DNA from: Rhizobium sp. GN54 | Lineage (GTDB): Bacteria > Pseudomonadota > Alphaproteobacteria > Rhizobiales > Rhizobiaceae | Assembly: GCF_021026345.1 (NCBI RefSeq) | Contig: NZ_JAJNCZ010000010.1 | Coordinates: 1-64,000 of the forward strand | DNA length: 64,000 bases | Reading direction: 5' to 3' | Part shown: in pieces, positions 15,847 to 25,769 of the stretch | How the letters are laid out: every line of letters begins with the position of its first letter | Numbering within the stretch: the first letter of the stretch is position 1 | The notes under the pieces: generated by a model | Databases searched by the model: none | What the model saw: only the letters and a program-made list of their open reading frames with translations | Told to the model about the DNA's origin: nothing | Translations under genes and position numbers: made by a program

Positions 15847-17360
15847 CGGCTGTCCCCTCTCTCAGCATGACCGGTATCAGTAAGGCCTTTCCGGGTGTTC
15901 GCGCGCTCGACGGCGTGGACTTCGAGTGCCTGCCGGGCGAGGTCCACGCGATCTGCGGCGAGAACGGTGCCGGAAAATCGACGCTGATGAAAATCCTCGG
16001 CGGCAGCTACAGGCCGGATGCCGGGACCATTCATCTCGCTGGAAAGACGGTGCAATTCACACATCCCCGGCAGGCGGCGGAAGCGGGTATCGCGACCATC
16101 CACCAGGAACTCAGCCTTCTGCCGCACCGCACGGTGGCGGACAACATCTTCATGGGACGCGAGATCGCCCGACACGGCATCCTGGACAAGGCGGCGATGC
16201 GGGAGAGGGCTGCAGCACTTCTTGATCGCATCGGTGCGCAGATCGACCCGCAGGCGCTGGTCTCTTCGCTTTCCATCGCCCTGCAGCAACTGGTCGAAAT
16301 CGCCAAGGCGCTCCTGCTCGATGCGCGCATTCTCGTCATGGACGAACCCACGGCCGCGCTCGACGAACGCGACAGCCGCACGCTACTCAATCTGGTCGAT
16401 GGGCTTCGCGGGGAGGGCGTTTCGATCGTCTATATCTCCCACCGCATGCCCGAGGTCACGGCCATCGCCGACCGCATCACCATCCTCAAGGACGGCCAAA
16501 AGATCTGGACACGGCCGCGCGATGCCGCGCCCATCAGCGAGATCGTGCGCGCCATGGTCGGCCGCGACCTCAAGGATTTCTATCCGTCTCCGCCCGCTTC
16601 CGCGCCAGGCGAGGTCCTCGTTGCCATAACGGGTGGGACGAATTCCGGTTTGCAGGATATTACCTTCGATGTGCGGGCCGGCGAGATCGTCGGCGTGGCG
16701 GGGCTGGAGGATTCCGGCAAGGGTGCGCTCGCGCAGGCGCTCGTCGGGGATGTTCCTTTTACAGGCGGCACGGTTGCGCTTCGCGGCCGGTCGATCGATC
16801 TTCGCACGCCGCGGCAGGCCACGGCAGCCGGTATCGGCTACCTGCCGGGCGACCGCAAGCGCGAGGGGCTGGCGCTGCGTCAGTCCGTACGAGACAACGC
16901 GCTCCTGACGCTGCGTTCCATGACCGGCATTTTCACGCGCCCGCAGCGCGGCGCGCTTGCGTCCGCTGTCATCGACGAAAGGCTGCGCGCGATGGACGTG
17001 CGGGCGGCGAATTTCGGCCAGGAGATCGGCACGCTCTCGGGCGGCAACCAGCAAAAGGCGATCATCGTGCGATGGCTGGCCCAGGCGTCGGACATTCTCG
17101 TCTTCGTCGAGCCGACGCGCGGCATCGACATCGCGGCCAAGGCGGCCATCTACGACACGATGCGGCGCTTCGCCGACGCCGGCCGCGGCATCGTCGTCAT
17201 CTCCTCCGACATGCCGGAACTCATCGGCATCGCCGACCGCGTGCTCGTCATGCACCAGGGCCGCCTGTCCGGTGCCGTGCCGCGAGGGGCGAGCGAAGAG
17301 GACATCATGCATCTTGCGCTCGGCCTTGCAGAGGCGCGACACGAGGAGTCCGGCGCATGA
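15843..17360 (+). CDS. Sugar ABC transporter ATP-binding protein, RbsA type
   Basis: 505 residues with two ABC domains, as in RbsA/XylG/MglA. Domain one has Walker A GENGAGKST (about 39-47) and Walker B ILVMDEPTAALDERD. Its signature region is the relaxed SLSIALQQLVEIAK. Domain two has a degenerate P-loop (GLEDSGKGAL), a good LSGGNQQKAIIVRW signature and VFVEPTRGID, where the Walker B aspartate is valine. A weak second site is common in this family, but loss of that aspartate is less usual. It is coupled by ATGA overlaps to the epimerase and to the permease. Confidence 0.94.
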   Translation: MTAVPSLSMTGISKAFPGVRALDGVDFECLPGEVHAICGENGAGKSTLMKILGGSYRPDAGTIHLAGKTVQFTHPRQAAEAGIATIHQELSLLPHRTVADNIFMGREIARHGILDKAAMRERAAALLDRIGAQIDPQALVSSLSIALQQLVEIAKALLLDARILVMDEPTAALDERDSRTLLNLVDGLRGEGVSIVYISHRMPEVTAIADRITILKDGQKIWTRPRDAAPISEIVRAMVGRDLKDFYPSPPASAPGEVLVAITGGTNSGLQDITFDVRAGEIVGVAGLEDSGKGALAQALVGDVPFTGGTVALRGRSIDLRTPRQATAAGIGYLPGDRKREGLALRQSVRDNALLTLRSMTGIFTRPQRGALASAVIDERLRAMDVRAANFGQEIGTLSGGNQQKAIIVRWLAQASDILVFVEPTRGIDIAAKAAIYDTMRRFADAGRGIVVISSDMPELIGIADRVLVMHQGRLSGAVPRGASEEDIMHLALGLAEARHEESGA

Positions 17361-18325
17361 CGACGGATGTTGTGAAGCCGAAGCCGGGCCTGTCCGTCGC
17401 CGTCCTGCTTGCGGGACTTTCCATCGGATTTTTCGTCGTCGTGGCGCTTGCGACCGGCGAAACCGCGCAGTTGAGCGGGCAGGGCGTTACCGGCCTGCTT
17501 CAGCGTATGGTTGCGCTCGGACTCGTCGCGATCGGCCAGACTTTCGTGATCCTCGTCGGTTCGATCGATCTCTCCGTCGCCGCGCTGATCAGCGCCGTCG
17601 CCGTCCTCGCCTCGCATATCATGCAGGGCGATGCGGCGATGATGCTGCCAGCGGTTCTCCTGTGTCTCGGTCTTTGCATCGCGGTGGGCTTCGTCAACGG
17701 CGCGCTGGTCGCCTATGGCGGCATCAATCCATTGATCGCGACGCTTGGAACCGGCCTTGTCATCCAGGGCGTGCTCGCCGCATCGTTCGGCGCGCTTCAG
17801 GGTTCCGTCGCGCGGGAGTTTCAGGTCGTCGCCTATGGCGGCGTTCTGGGCGTGCCCTATTCGCTGCTGCTTCTCGCCAGCCTGTCGATTGCCGCCGGCC
17901 TTGTGCTCGACCGCACGCTCTTCGGCGCGCGCATCTATGCGGTCGGCGGCAACCCCGATGGTGCGCGGCTTGCCGGCATCCGCACGGAGCGGGTCATTCT
18001 GTTCGCCCATATGGTCGCCAGCCTCTTTGCCGGCGCGGCAGGGCTTTATCTCGCCGCGCGGCTGCAATCCGGCACGCCATGGATCGGCCGCGACGGCATC
18101 TACGATCTCGAATCCATTGCCGTCACCGTCATCGGCGGCACGATACTTGCCGGCGGCAAGGGTGGTGTTGCGGGCACGCTCGCCGGTGTCCTGCTGTTCG
18201 CCAGCCTTGATGCGGGTTTCAACATGCTCGGCATCGACGCCTTCCTCAAACAGGTGCTGCGTGGGGCCATCGTGATCGCCGCCGTCGCCGTCCATGCCGT
18301 TCGCGCAAGGGGGCATGTCGCATGA
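17357..18325 (+). CDS. Sugar ABC transporter permease 1, RbsC type
   Basis: 322 residues with about nine to ten hydrophobic segments. It has the BPD_transp_2 family landmarks GQTFVILVGSIDLSVAALIS and the C-terminal VTVIGGTILAGGKGGVAGTL. An inner-membrane component of the ketose importer. It begins inside the ATPase stop (ATGA, 17357-17360) and ends inside the start of the second permease, so the operon is tightly coupled. Two different permeases imply a heterodimeric channel. Confidence 0.94.
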   Translation: MTTDVVKPKPGLSVAVLLAGLSIGFFVVVALATGETAQLSGQGVTGLLQRMVALGLVAIGQTFVILVGSIDLSVAALISAVAVLASHIMQGDAAMMLPAVLLCLGLCIAVGFVNGALVAYGGINPLIATLGTGLVIQGVLAASFGALQGSVAREFQVVAYGGVLGVPYSLLLLASLSIAAGLVLDRTLFGARIYAVGGNPDGARLAGIRTERVILFAHMVASLFAGAAGLYLAARLQSGTPWIGRDGIYDLESIAVTVIGGTILAGGKGGVAGTLAGVLLFASLDAGFNMLGIDAFLKQVLRGAIVIAAVAVHAVRARGHVA

Positions 18326-19305
18326 CCACCGTTCCGCAGACCTCCTTGTCCCTTCGCCGCCCGGAGCGCCTCGCCCTCAATGCCGGCCTCGTGATCTTCG
18401 TTGCCCTCTACGCAGCCATTGCCTTTCTCCAGCCGAACTATCTGGAGCTCGGCCTGTTCATGAACTTCCTGCGGCGAGCGGCACCGCTCGTCATTCTCGC
18501 CTGCGGACAGCTCTACGTCATCCTGACGGGCGGCTTCGATCTCTCCATGGGCGCGGTCGCGACGCTCGTGGTGCTGGCCGCTTCGATCCTCATCAACGGG
18601 GATCCCGATACCACCTGGGCGGTCATCGGCGCGCTCTATGCCATGGGCATTGCCGTCGGCCTGGTGAACGGCCTCGTCGTCACCTTCCTCAAGGTGCCTT
18701 CGATCATTACCACGCTCGGCACCATGCTTCTCGTCAACGGGCTGGCGCTCGCCTGGTCCGGCGGGGCGGCGCGCGGTGACCTGCCGGACAATTTCCGCAA
18801 TCTCGGGCGGCTCGTCTGGCGCGATGTGCCGGTGATCGGCACGCTTCCGCTCGCGGCGGTCGTACTCGCCGGCTTCGTGGCGCTCGTCTGGTTCGGCCTG
18901 AACGGTACGGTCTATGGCAAGCGGGCGCTCGCCGTCGGCGACAATCCGCGCGCGGCCGAACTTGCCGGAACGCCTGTCGCGGCGACACGCATCCTGGCTT
19001 TCGTGGTCTCGGCGGTCTCGGCGGTGACGGCCGGCATCCTGATCGGCGGCTTCTCCGGTGTTTCCGTCAATGCGGGCGAGGGGCTGGAACTGCAGGCGAT
19101 CGCTGCCTGCGTCATCGGTGGCGCGCAACTCCTAGGCGGGCGCGGCTCCATCTGGAGCGCGGTCTTCGGGGCGCTCAGCCTCTTCGCGCTCTTCACCTTG
19201 CTCAATCTATTGGGCCTGCCGCAGGCGCTGCGCGACAGCATTCAGGGGCTGATCCTGATCGCGGCCGTCGGCGCCAGCACGTGGCGCATCCGCCGGCGGA
19301 CCTGA
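18322..19305 (+). CDS. Sugar ABC transporter permease 2, RbsC type
   Basis: 327 residues, same family as the previous gene: CGQLYVILTGGFDLSMGAVATL near the first third and CVIGGAQLLGGRGSIWSAVFGA near the end. It overlaps the upstream permease by ATGA (18322-18325). Together the two proteins should form the membrane channel driven by the RbsA-type ATPase. The binding-protein gene follows after 55 bases with its own GGAGGAGG ribosome-binding site. Confidence 0.94.
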   Translation: MTTVPQTSLSLRRPERLALNAGLVIFVALYAAIAFLQPNYLELGLFMNFLRRAAPLVILACGQLYVILTGGFDLSMGAVATLVVLAASILINGDPDTTWAVIGALYAMGIAVGLVNGLVVTFLKVPSIITTLGTMLLVNGLALAWSGGAARGDLPDNFRNLGRLVWRDVPVIGTLPLAAVVLAGFVALVWFGLNGTVYGKRALAVGDNPRAAELAGTPVAATRILAFVVSAVSAVTAGILIGGFSGVSVNAGEGLELQAIAACVIGGAQLLGGRGSIWSAVFGALSLFALFTLLNLLGLPQALRDSIQGLILIAAVGASTWRIRRRT

Positions 19306-19360
19306 ACCCCGGCATTCGATATCAACCGCCGGCGCAGCCGGCTTTCTGGAGGAGGAAGAC

Positions 19361-20491
19361 ATGACACTGAGGGGACTACTGGCGACGACGGTGGCGCTCA
19401 CATTCGCCAGTCAGGCGCTGGCGCAGGATTTCAACGATCCGGCCGAATTCAAGAAGCAGCGCGAGCAGCTTTCCATGACGCCGCAGGGGCCGGAAGGCCA
19501 GCCCTGGGCGCAGCATCTCGGCGATGGCATGGTCGATACGGCAAAGTACAAGAAGGACGGCCAGGTCACGCTTTGCTTTTCCAACGCCGGCGTCTTCAAT
19601 CCCTGGCGTGTCGTCGGTCTCAACAACCTCAATGCCGAGGCCGAACTGCACAAGGATCGCCTCAAGGAGCTGATCGTCGTCGATGCCGAGGGCAAGGACG
19701 ACAAGCAGATATCCGATATCGAGGCGCTGGTGAGCGGCGGCAAGTGCGACGCGCTCATCGTATCGCCCAATACGACGGCGGCGCTGACGCCGGCCGTCGA
19801 GGCGGCCTGCGCCAAGCTCCCGGTCATCGTCTTCGACCGCGGTGTCAACACCAGCTGCCCCGTGACCTATATTCACCCGGTCGGCGGCTACGGCTTCGGC
19901 ATTACCTCGGGCGAATTCATCGCCAGCAAGCTGAAGAAGGGCGACAACGTGCTTGCGCTGCGCATCATGCCCGGCGTCGACGTGCTGGAAACCCGCTACT
20001 CGGCCGCCAAGAACATCTTCGACGAGGCCGGCATCAACGTGGTCGGCTCGGAATTCACCGGCAGCGACCGGGCAAAGACCAAGTCCGTCGTCGAGGACTA
20101 CATCAACCGCGGCGAGAAGATCGATGCGGTCTGGATGGACGCCGGCGATACGGCAACGGCGGCGCTGGAGGCCTTCGAGGATGCGGGCCTGCCCTATCCG
20201 GTCATCAGCGGCGAGGACCAGCAGGACTTCCTGCGCAAGTGGCAGTCGGAAAAGCTGACGGCGATTGGCCCGTCCTATCCGACCTACCAGTGGCGCACGG
20301 CTGTCATCGCTGCGCTCGACGTGCTCGACGGCAAGCAAGTTCCCGGTCCTGAATGGGTGCTGCCGCAACCGGCGATAACCGAGGACGTACTCGCCGAATA
20401 TATCGATGATCGCATGCCACCGCTGCATTACAGCCTCTGTGGTTGCCAGGAGCTGCCCGGATACCCCGAACTTTGGGGTGGCAAGAAATAG
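19361..20491 (+). CDS. Sugar ABC transporter substrate-binding protein (type I)
   Basis: 376 residues. A Sec signal peptide (LLATTVALTFASQALAQ) is followed by a periplasmic-binding-protein-1 fold. Recognisable parts are VTLCFSNAGVFNPWRVVGLNN in strand one, VSGGKCDALIVSPN, PVIVFDRGVN and VWMDAGDTATAALEAFEDAG. It is longer than RbsB (about 296) and has a C-terminal CxC-containing tail (YSLCGCQELPGYPELW). It is the last gene of the operon and delivers the ligand to the two permeases. Confidence 0.92.
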   Translation: MTLRGLLATTVALTFASQALAQDFNDPAEFKKQREQLSMTPQGPEGQPWAQHLGDGMVDTAKYKKDGQVTLCFSNAGVFNPWRVVGLNNLNAEAELHKDRLKELIVVDAEGKDDKQISDIEALVSGGKCDALIVSPNTTAALTPAVEAACAKLPVIVFDRGVNTSCPVTYIHPVGGYGFGITSGEFIASKLKKGDNVLALRIMPGVDVLETRYSAAKNIFDEAGINVVGSEFTGSDRAKTKSVVEDYINRGEKIDAVWMDAGDTATAALEAFEDAGLPYPVISGEDQQDFLRKWQSEKLTAIGPSYPTYQWRTAVIAALDVLDGKQVPGPEWVLPQPAITEDVLAEYIDDRMPPLHYSLCGCQELPGYPELWGGKK

Positions 20492-20506
20492 ATTTGCTAC
20501 ATTGAA

Positions 20507-20525
20507 GGGGGCCATGTTTGCCCCC
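20507..20525 (+). terminator. Hairpin after the sugar-binding-protein gene
   Basis: Perfect 6-bp inverted repeat GGGGGC / GCCCCC with a 7-nt loop, 15 bases after the stop codon. A T tract is missing. It may end the operon transcript or protect its 3' end. Confidence 0.5.
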
Positions 20526-20849
20526 TCCATCACAAGTGGCAGTCGCCATGCGGTGCGCCCCGTAGCACCATGTTGACCCTTGGGAACACAAGCAGCTTTT
20601 CCGGCCATACCCTGGTATTGACGCCCCACGTCCGTCAGCCGCGCGGTAGGGGCAGGCGGCAATGTCGGTTGCCCTGGCCTGTAGGCATGGGGTGGGCGGC
20701 GCAAAGCAATTGATACTCGTGGTCAACGACGACGTCGTTACCGCAGCCGATGAGATCGGAAGGCGGCGTGCTGTTGTCGAAGAACTCCAGCAGGTTTAGT
20801 CTGTACCTTCTGATGACGTTAGCGAGGCCATTGCCTGAGTGGGATTCCC
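20526..20849. other. Intergenic region, no gene recognised
   Basis: No convincing coding frame, repeat or RNA gene was seen. It should contain the promoter of the CBS-BON gene; the start at 20850 is preceded by GAGTGGGATTCCC with only a weak ribosome-binding site. Confidence 0.4.
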
Positions 20850-21521
20850 ATGCGCGCCAAGGATGTCATGACAGTGCAGGTTGTCCGACTGTCTCCTGAC
20901 AACAGTGTCAGGCAGGCCGCCAGGATCATGCTCGACCATCATGTCAGCGGGCTTCCGGTCGTCGATGACGAAGGGAAACTCGTTGGCGTCCTCAGCGAAG
21001 GCGATCTGATCCGGCGGACGGAGCTGTGCAGCGGAATGGTCGCATCGCCGGGGGACCTGGCGCTTGCTCCGGATGCGCGAGCGAGTGCGTTTGTCCAGAG
21101 GTCCTCATGGCGGGTCGGCGATGCCATGACGGCGGATCCCGTCACAATCGACGAGGACGCGTCCGTCTCGCGTGCCGCAAGGCTCATGCAGGAACACGGC
21201 ATCAAGCGGATTCCGGTCGTGCGTAACGGAGAGCTCGTCGGCATCGTCAGCCGTGCGGACCTTCTGCAGGTCATCCTGGCTGCAAGGCCGGATGAGACGC
21301 TGGCGGACGATGAAGCGATCCGGCGAAGCATCGTCGCGCGCCTCGGGGAAAACACGGGTCTTGAGAGCCTGGACATCACCGTCGCGGTCACAGGCGGGGT
21401 CGTGCATCTGTGGGGCGTCGTGGAAACGGCCGATTGCCGGCGTGCCGCGCGCATCCTTGCCGAGAACGTGCACGGTGTCAGAGGCGTCGTGGAGCATTTT
21501 CCGGATCCGTCTCCGCAGTAG
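20850..21521 (+). CDS. CBS-domain pair with C-terminal BON domain
   Basis: 223 residues, cytoplasmic. Two CBS motifs form a Bateman module: residues about 1-65 (AKDVMTVQVVRLSPDNSV, HHVSGLPVVDDEGKLVGVLS) and about 88-145 (VGDAMTADPVTIDEDASV, HGIKRIPVVRNGELVGIVSR). A BON domain (about 150-220) ends in ILAENVHGVRGVVEHF. Such proteins bind adenine nucleotides through CBS and are found in stress or dormancy regions of Rhizobiales. Here it sits upstream of an alcohol dehydrogenase relic and phosphoketolase. The partner and the role of BON are unknown. Confidence 0.9.
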   Translation: MRAKDVMTVQVVRLSPDNSVRQAARIMLDHHVSGLPVVDDEGKLVGVLSEGDLIRRTELCSGMVASPGDLALAPDARASAFVQRSSWRVGDAMTADPVTIDEDASVSRAARLMQEHGIKRIPVVRNGELVGIVSRADLLQVILAARPDETLADDEAIRRSIVARLGENTGLESLDITVAVTGGVVHLWGVVETADCRRAARILAENVHGVRGVVEHFPDPSPQ

Positions 21522-21587
21522 CATTCGAAGATCGGCACTCCCGTGGTGATGCCGGCTCGCAGTTGATGCATCAGGGAGGAACTGAGA

Positions 21588-21785
21588 GTGGCACAAACCA
21601 TGAGGGCCGCCGTCGTTCGACAGTTCCGCATGCCGCTCGTCATTGAGGACTATCCGTACCCGCTCCTGGACCGGACGCGCATCACAGTGCGCGGGTCGAT
21701 CGTGGGCACGCGGCAGGACCTGGAGCAATCGCTGCAGTTCGCCGCGGAGGGCAAGCAGGCCAGGTCGACGGCCGTATCGTTATGA
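21588..21785 (+). pseudogene. Zinc alcohol dehydrogenase (AdhP type), internally deleted
   Basis: A 65-codon frame with a good start but made of two distant pieces. The first 20 or so codons (MAQTMRAAVVRQFRMPLVIE) match the N-terminus of AdhP-type zinc alcohol dehydrogenases. The frame then jumps directly to ITVRGSIVGTRQDLEQSLQF and AAEGKQA, which belong near residue 290 of a roughly 340-residue enzyme. The whole zinc and NAD-binding core is missing, and the frame ends soon after. The junction is in frame, at about 21675, so a short peptide could still be made but it cannot be an enzyme. Confidence 0.8.
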
Positions 21786-21857
21786 GGCTGCAGTAGCCTG
21801 TGGAGCGGACAATCGTAACGACCTTATCATTCCAATCATTTTGTTCGGGAGGATCGG

Positions 21858-24320
21858 ATGGCATCGCGCGAAACGCCAGCGGCAGGGGACGCGGGATCCG
21901 GCAACACGCGTGCACCGGAGCCGCTTTCGACGGATGAGCTTCGACTGATGGACGCCTACTGGCGGGCATCGAATTACCTGTCGGTCGGGCAGATCTACCT
22001 GCTCGACAATCCGCTGCTGCGCGAGCCCTTGAAGCGGGAGCACGTCAAGCCCCGGCTGCTTGGCCACTGGGGCACGTCGCCGGGGCTGAACATGCTGTAC
22101 GTGCACCTCAACCGCGTCATCAGGCGCGACGATCTCGACATGATCTACGTGATCGGCCCGGGGCACGGCGGACCTTCGCTGGTCGCACACGCCTATCTGG
22201 AGGGCACCTACAGCGAGTTCTATCCCAATATCAGCCAGAATGTGGAGGGCATGCAGCGACTGTTCAAGCAGTTCAGCTTTCCCGGCGGTATTCCGAGCCA
22301 CGTGGCGCCCGAAACGCCCGGCAGCATTCATGAGGGTGGAGAACTCGGCTATGCCTTGAGCCACGCCTATGGCGCCGCCTTCGACAATCCCGATCTCATC
22401 GTCGCCTGCGTCGTCGGCGACGGCGAGGCGGAGACCGGGCCGCTTGCGACGGGATGGCAGGGCAACAAGTTCCTCAACCCCGCCCGCGACGGCGCCGTGC
22501 TGCCGATACTGCACCTGAACGGCTACAAGATCGCAAACCCCTGTTTCCTCGCCCGCATTCCCAAGGACGAGCTGCAGAAATTCTTCGAGGGCATGGGCTA
22601 CAGGCCCCATTTCGTCGAGGGCCACGAACCGGAAGACGTCCACCGGCAACTGGCCGCGGCGATGGACACGGCGACGGCCGAGATCAGGGACATCTGGAAA
22701 GACGCCCGCGAGAACGGCAACCTCAAGCGCCCCGCCTGGCCGATGATCGTCTTCCGCACGCCGAAGGGCTGGACCTGCCCGGAAGAGATCGACGGCAAGA
22801 AATGCGAGGGCTACTGGCGCGCGCACCAGGTGCCGATGGGCGAGATGGACAAGCCCGGGCACATCCGCATCCTCGAAGGCTGGATGAAGAGCTATCGCCC
22901 CGAGGAACTGTTCGACGAGAGCGGCGCGCTCAGGCCGGAGCTGGCAGCCCTCGCCCCCGCCGGGCGACGGCGCATGAGCGACAATCCGCATGCCAACGGC
23001 GGTCTGCTGCTGCGCGATCTCAAGCTCCCCGATTTCCGCAAATATGGGGTCAACGTTCCAAGCCCCGGCGCGACCACGGCGGAGTCTGCGCGGGTGATGG
23101 GAGCCTTCCTGCGCGACGTGATGAAGGAAAACATGGGCGACAGGAACTTCCGCCTGTTCAGCCCGGACGAAAACAACTCCAATCGCTGGCAGGACGTGCT
23201 CGAAGTCACCGACCGCTGCTACATGGCCGAGATCTATCCCGAGGACGACCACCTCTCGCCGGATGGGCGCATCATGGAGGTCTTGAGCGAACACCAGTGC
23301 CAGGGATGGCTCGAGGGCTATCTCCTGACGGGCCGGCACGGCTTCTTCTCGTGCTACGAAGCCTTCATCCACATCATCGATTCCATGTTCAACCAGCATG
23401 CCAAGTGGCTGAAGGTGTGCAACGAGATCCCCTGGCGCCGGCCTGTCGCCTCGCTCAACTACTTCCTCTCCTCGCATGTCTGGCGACAGGACCATAACGG
23501 CTTCAGCCACCAGGATCCCGGCTTCATCGACCACGTGGTCAACAAGAAGGCCGAAGTCGTCCGCGTCTATCTGCCGCCGGATGCCAACACGCTGCTCTCG
23601 GTCACCGACCACTGCCTGCGCAGCCGCAACTATGTGAACGTGGTGGTCGCCGGAAAGCAGCCGGCGCCGCAGTGGCTGACCATGCAGGAGGCGGTGCGCC
23701 ATTGCGCCATGGGCATCGGCATCTGGGAATGGGCGAGCAACGACCGGGGCAGCGAGCCTGATGTCGTCATGGCTTGCTGCGGTGACGTCCCCACCCTCGA
23801 GACACTGGCTGCTGTCCAGTTGCTGCGGGAGCACCTCCCGGAAATCAAGGTCCGCGTCATCAACGTCGTCAACCTGATGAAGCTGCAGCCGGAAAGGGAG
23901 CATCCGCACGGGCTCTCCGATCGCGATTTCGACGGGCTTTTCACGACGGACAAACCGATCATCTTCGCCTTCCACGGCTATCCCTGGCTGATCCACCGGC
24001 TGACCTATCGCAGGACGAACCACGGGAACCTGCACGTCCGCGGCTACAAGGAGGAAGGCACCACGACGACGCCGTTCGACATGGTGGTGCTGAACGAGCT
24101 GGACCGCTTCCATCTCGTCGGCGACGTCATCGACCGGTTGCCGCAACTCGGCGCCCGCGCCGCCTATTTCAAGCAGGCCATACAGGCCAAACTGATCGAG
24201 CATCGCGAGTACATCGAGAAGCACGGCGACGACATGCCTGCGATCAGCGGGTGGAAATGGGGTGCCAAGGGCGGAGACAAAACGAGGGCAGCGACGTCCA
24301 CGGAGGGTGACAACACCTAG
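21858..24320 (+). CDS. xfp: Xylulose-5-phosphate/fructose-6-phosphate phosphoketolase
   Basis: 820 residues, full length for the family. It cleaves xylulose-5-P (and fructose-6-P) with phosphate to acetyl-phosphate plus glyceraldehyde-3-P (or erythrose-4-P), using thiamine diphosphate. Diagnostic segments are [30 protein letters not shown], the ThDP motif [17 protein letters not shown] (about 185-201), [11 protein letters not shown], and [14 protein letters not shown], near the transketolase-like pyrimidine-binding domain. GGGAGGATCGG precedes the ATG. The next gene begins three bases after the stop. The expected acetate kinase or phosphotransacetylase partner is not in the window. Confidence 0.97.
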   Translation: MASRETPAAGDAGSGNTRAPEPLSTDELRLMDAYWRASNYLSVGQIYLLDNPLLREPLKREHVKPRLLGHWGTSPGLNMLYVHLNRVIRRDDLDMIYVIGPGHGGPSLVAHAYLEGTYSEFYPNISQNVEGMQRLFKQFSFPGGIPSHVAPETPGSIHEGGELGYALSHAYGAAFDNPDLIVACVVGDGEAETGPLATGWQGNKFLNPARDGAVLPILHLNGYKIANPCFLARIPKDELQKFFEGMGYRPHFVEGHEPEDVHRQLAAAMDTATAEIRDIWKDARENGNLKRPAWPMIVFRTPKGWTCPEEIDGKKCEGYWRAHQVPMGEMDKPGHIRILEGWMKSYRPEELFDESGALRPELAALAPAGRRRMSDNPHANGGLLLRDLKLPDFRKYGVNVPSPGATTAESARVMGAFLRDVMKENMGDRNFRLFSPDENNSNRWQDVLEVTDRCYMAEIYPEDDHLSPDGRIMEVLSEHQCQGWLEGYLLTGRHGFFSCYEAFIHIIDSMFNQHAKWLKVCNEIPWRRPVASLNYFLSSHVWRQDHNGFSHQDPGFIDHVVNKKAEVVRVYLPPDANTLLSVTDHCLRSRNYVNVVVAGKQPAPQWLTMQEAVRHCAMGIGIWEWASNDRGSEPDVVMACCGDVPTLETLAAVQLLREHLPEIKVRVINVVNLMKLQPEREHPHGLSDRDFDGLFTTDKPIIFAFHGYPWLIHRLTYRRTNHGNLHVRGYKEEGTTTTPFDMVVLNELDRFHLVGDVIDRLPQLGARAAYFKQAIQAKLIEHREYIEKHGDDMPAISGWKWGAKGGDKTRAATSTEGDNT

Positions 24321-24322
24321 CC

Positions 24323-25642
24323 ATGGAAGAGATGCTCTCGACCGATCCCGAACTGAACCGGATGCCGACCGATGAGGATCTGGCACGGCTGCAGTTCACC
24401 ACGCTGCTCTACTACCTGCATTGTACCAACCCCGACAACGGCCTCGTGCGCGACAAGACGGCCACCGACGCGCCCGCCAGCATTGCCGCGGTCGGCATGG
24501 CGCTCGCCACGATTCCGGTGCTGGTCGAGCGGGGGATCATCATCCGCAAGTTCGCCGCGAAGATTGCGCGCCGGCGCCTGAAATTCCTGCTGGAGTGCCC
24601 GCAGGGGCCGGAACCGGATACGTCCGGTTACAAGGGCTTCTTCTACCATTTCCTCGATATCGAGACGGGCCGACGGGTCTGGAACTGCGAGTTGTCGACG
24701 ATCGATTCCGCTTTCCTCTTCGCCGGCGCGTTGACGGTCGCTGCCTATTTCGACGGCGACGATGCGGAAGAGGCAGAGATCCGCCGTCTCGCAAACGCGC
24801 TCTACGAGCGGGCGGACTGGAACTGGGCCTGCGACAATGGCCTGACGCTGACCCATGGCTGGCGGCCGGAGAACGGCTTCATTCCCTATCGCTGGCGCGG
24901 CTATGACGAGGGGCTGCTGCTCTACATCCTGGGTCTTGGCTCCCCCACCCATCCGTTGCCGCCCGAATCCTATGCCGCCTATACCGAGAGCTACGACTGG
25001 CGAAACATCTATGGCCGCGAGCTGCTCTATTCGGGGCCGCTGTTCACCCACCAGCTTTCGCACATGTGGATCGACTTCCGCGGCATTCGTGACGACTTCA
25101 TGCGCGAGCACAACAGCGACTATTTCAGGAACAGCCGGCACGCGACCTTCGTCCAGCAGGAATATGCGATCCGCAACCCGCTCGGCTTTGCCGGCTATGG
25201 CGAATATTGCTGGGGCTTCACCGCCAGCGACGGCCCCGGCTGGATCAAGCGGAGCATAGGCGGCACCGAGCGGGAGTTCTTCGACTACATCGCCCGCGGC
25301 GCGCCCTTCGGGCCGGACGACGGAACCGTGTCGCCCTGGGTGGTCATCGCCTCGCTGCCGTTCGCGCCGGAGATCGTCATTCCGACCGTCTGGAACTTTG
25401 CCCGCATGAACCTCGGCATGTCGCGGCTCTACGGCTTCAAGCCGTCCTTCAACCGGTCGTTTCCGCTTGAGGGCAGCGAGACCGGCTGGTGGGTCAGTCC
25501 ATGCCACTTCGGCATCGACCAGGGGCCGGTCGTCCTGATGATCGAGAACTACCGAACGGGTCTCCTGTGGGAGATCATGCGCCGCTGCGAGCCGATCGTG
25601 GTGGGGCTCAGGCGCGCCGGGTTCGAGGGCGGGTGGCTATAG
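24323..25642 (+). CDS. Glycoamylase-like protein (PF10091 / GH144-like)
   Basis: 439 residues with no clear signal peptide. An alpha/alpha-barrel type protein with LLYYLHCTNPDNGLVRDKT near the start, LSHMWIDFRGIRDDFMREH in the centre and GEYCWGFTASDGPGW, PWVVIASLPFAPE and ENYRTGLLWEIMRRC towards the end. These are characteristic of the glycoamylase-like domain found in beta-1,2-glucan-active enzymes and in the C-terminal part of cyclic beta-1,2-glucan synthases. It is translationally linked to phosphoketolase. Activity on an intracellular glucan is plausible but unproven. Confidence 0.82.
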   Translation: MEEMLSTDPELNRMPTDEDLARLQFTTLLYYLHCTNPDNGLVRDKTATDAPASIAAVGMALATIPVLVERGIIIRKFAAKIARRRLKFLLECPQGPEPDTSGYKGFFYHFLDIETGRRVWNCELSTIDSAFLFAGALTVAAYFDGDDAEEAEIRRLANALYERADWNWACDNGLTLTHGWRPENGFIPYRWRGYDEGLLLYILGLGSPTHPLPPESYAAYTESYDWRNIYGRELLYSGPLFTHQLSHMWIDFRGIRDDFMREHNSDYFRNSRHATFVQQEYAIRNPLGFAGYGEYCWGFTASDGPGWIKRSIGGTEREFFDYIARGAPFGPDDGTVSPWVVIASLPFAPEIVIPTVWNFARMNLGMSRLYGFKPSFNRSFPLEGSETGWWVSPCHFGIDQGPVVLMIENYRTGLLWEIMRRCEPIVVGLRRAGFEGGWL

Positions 25643-25769
25643 CATTCGTAGCGTGGTCGACCGTTCGTCGCTGCCGCATTCGAGCCCCTCGCGGCTCGAT
25701 CGTGACGGCGAGGCTGCGATCGAGGCGCTGCGCCGACGCCTGTCGGGCCCAGCCATCGCACCGATGACA

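Noticed and set aside
21780-24386. 868-codon open frame on the minus strand
   Set aside because: Exactly antisense to phosphoketolase, whose motifs are all intact; an effect of high GC at third positions.
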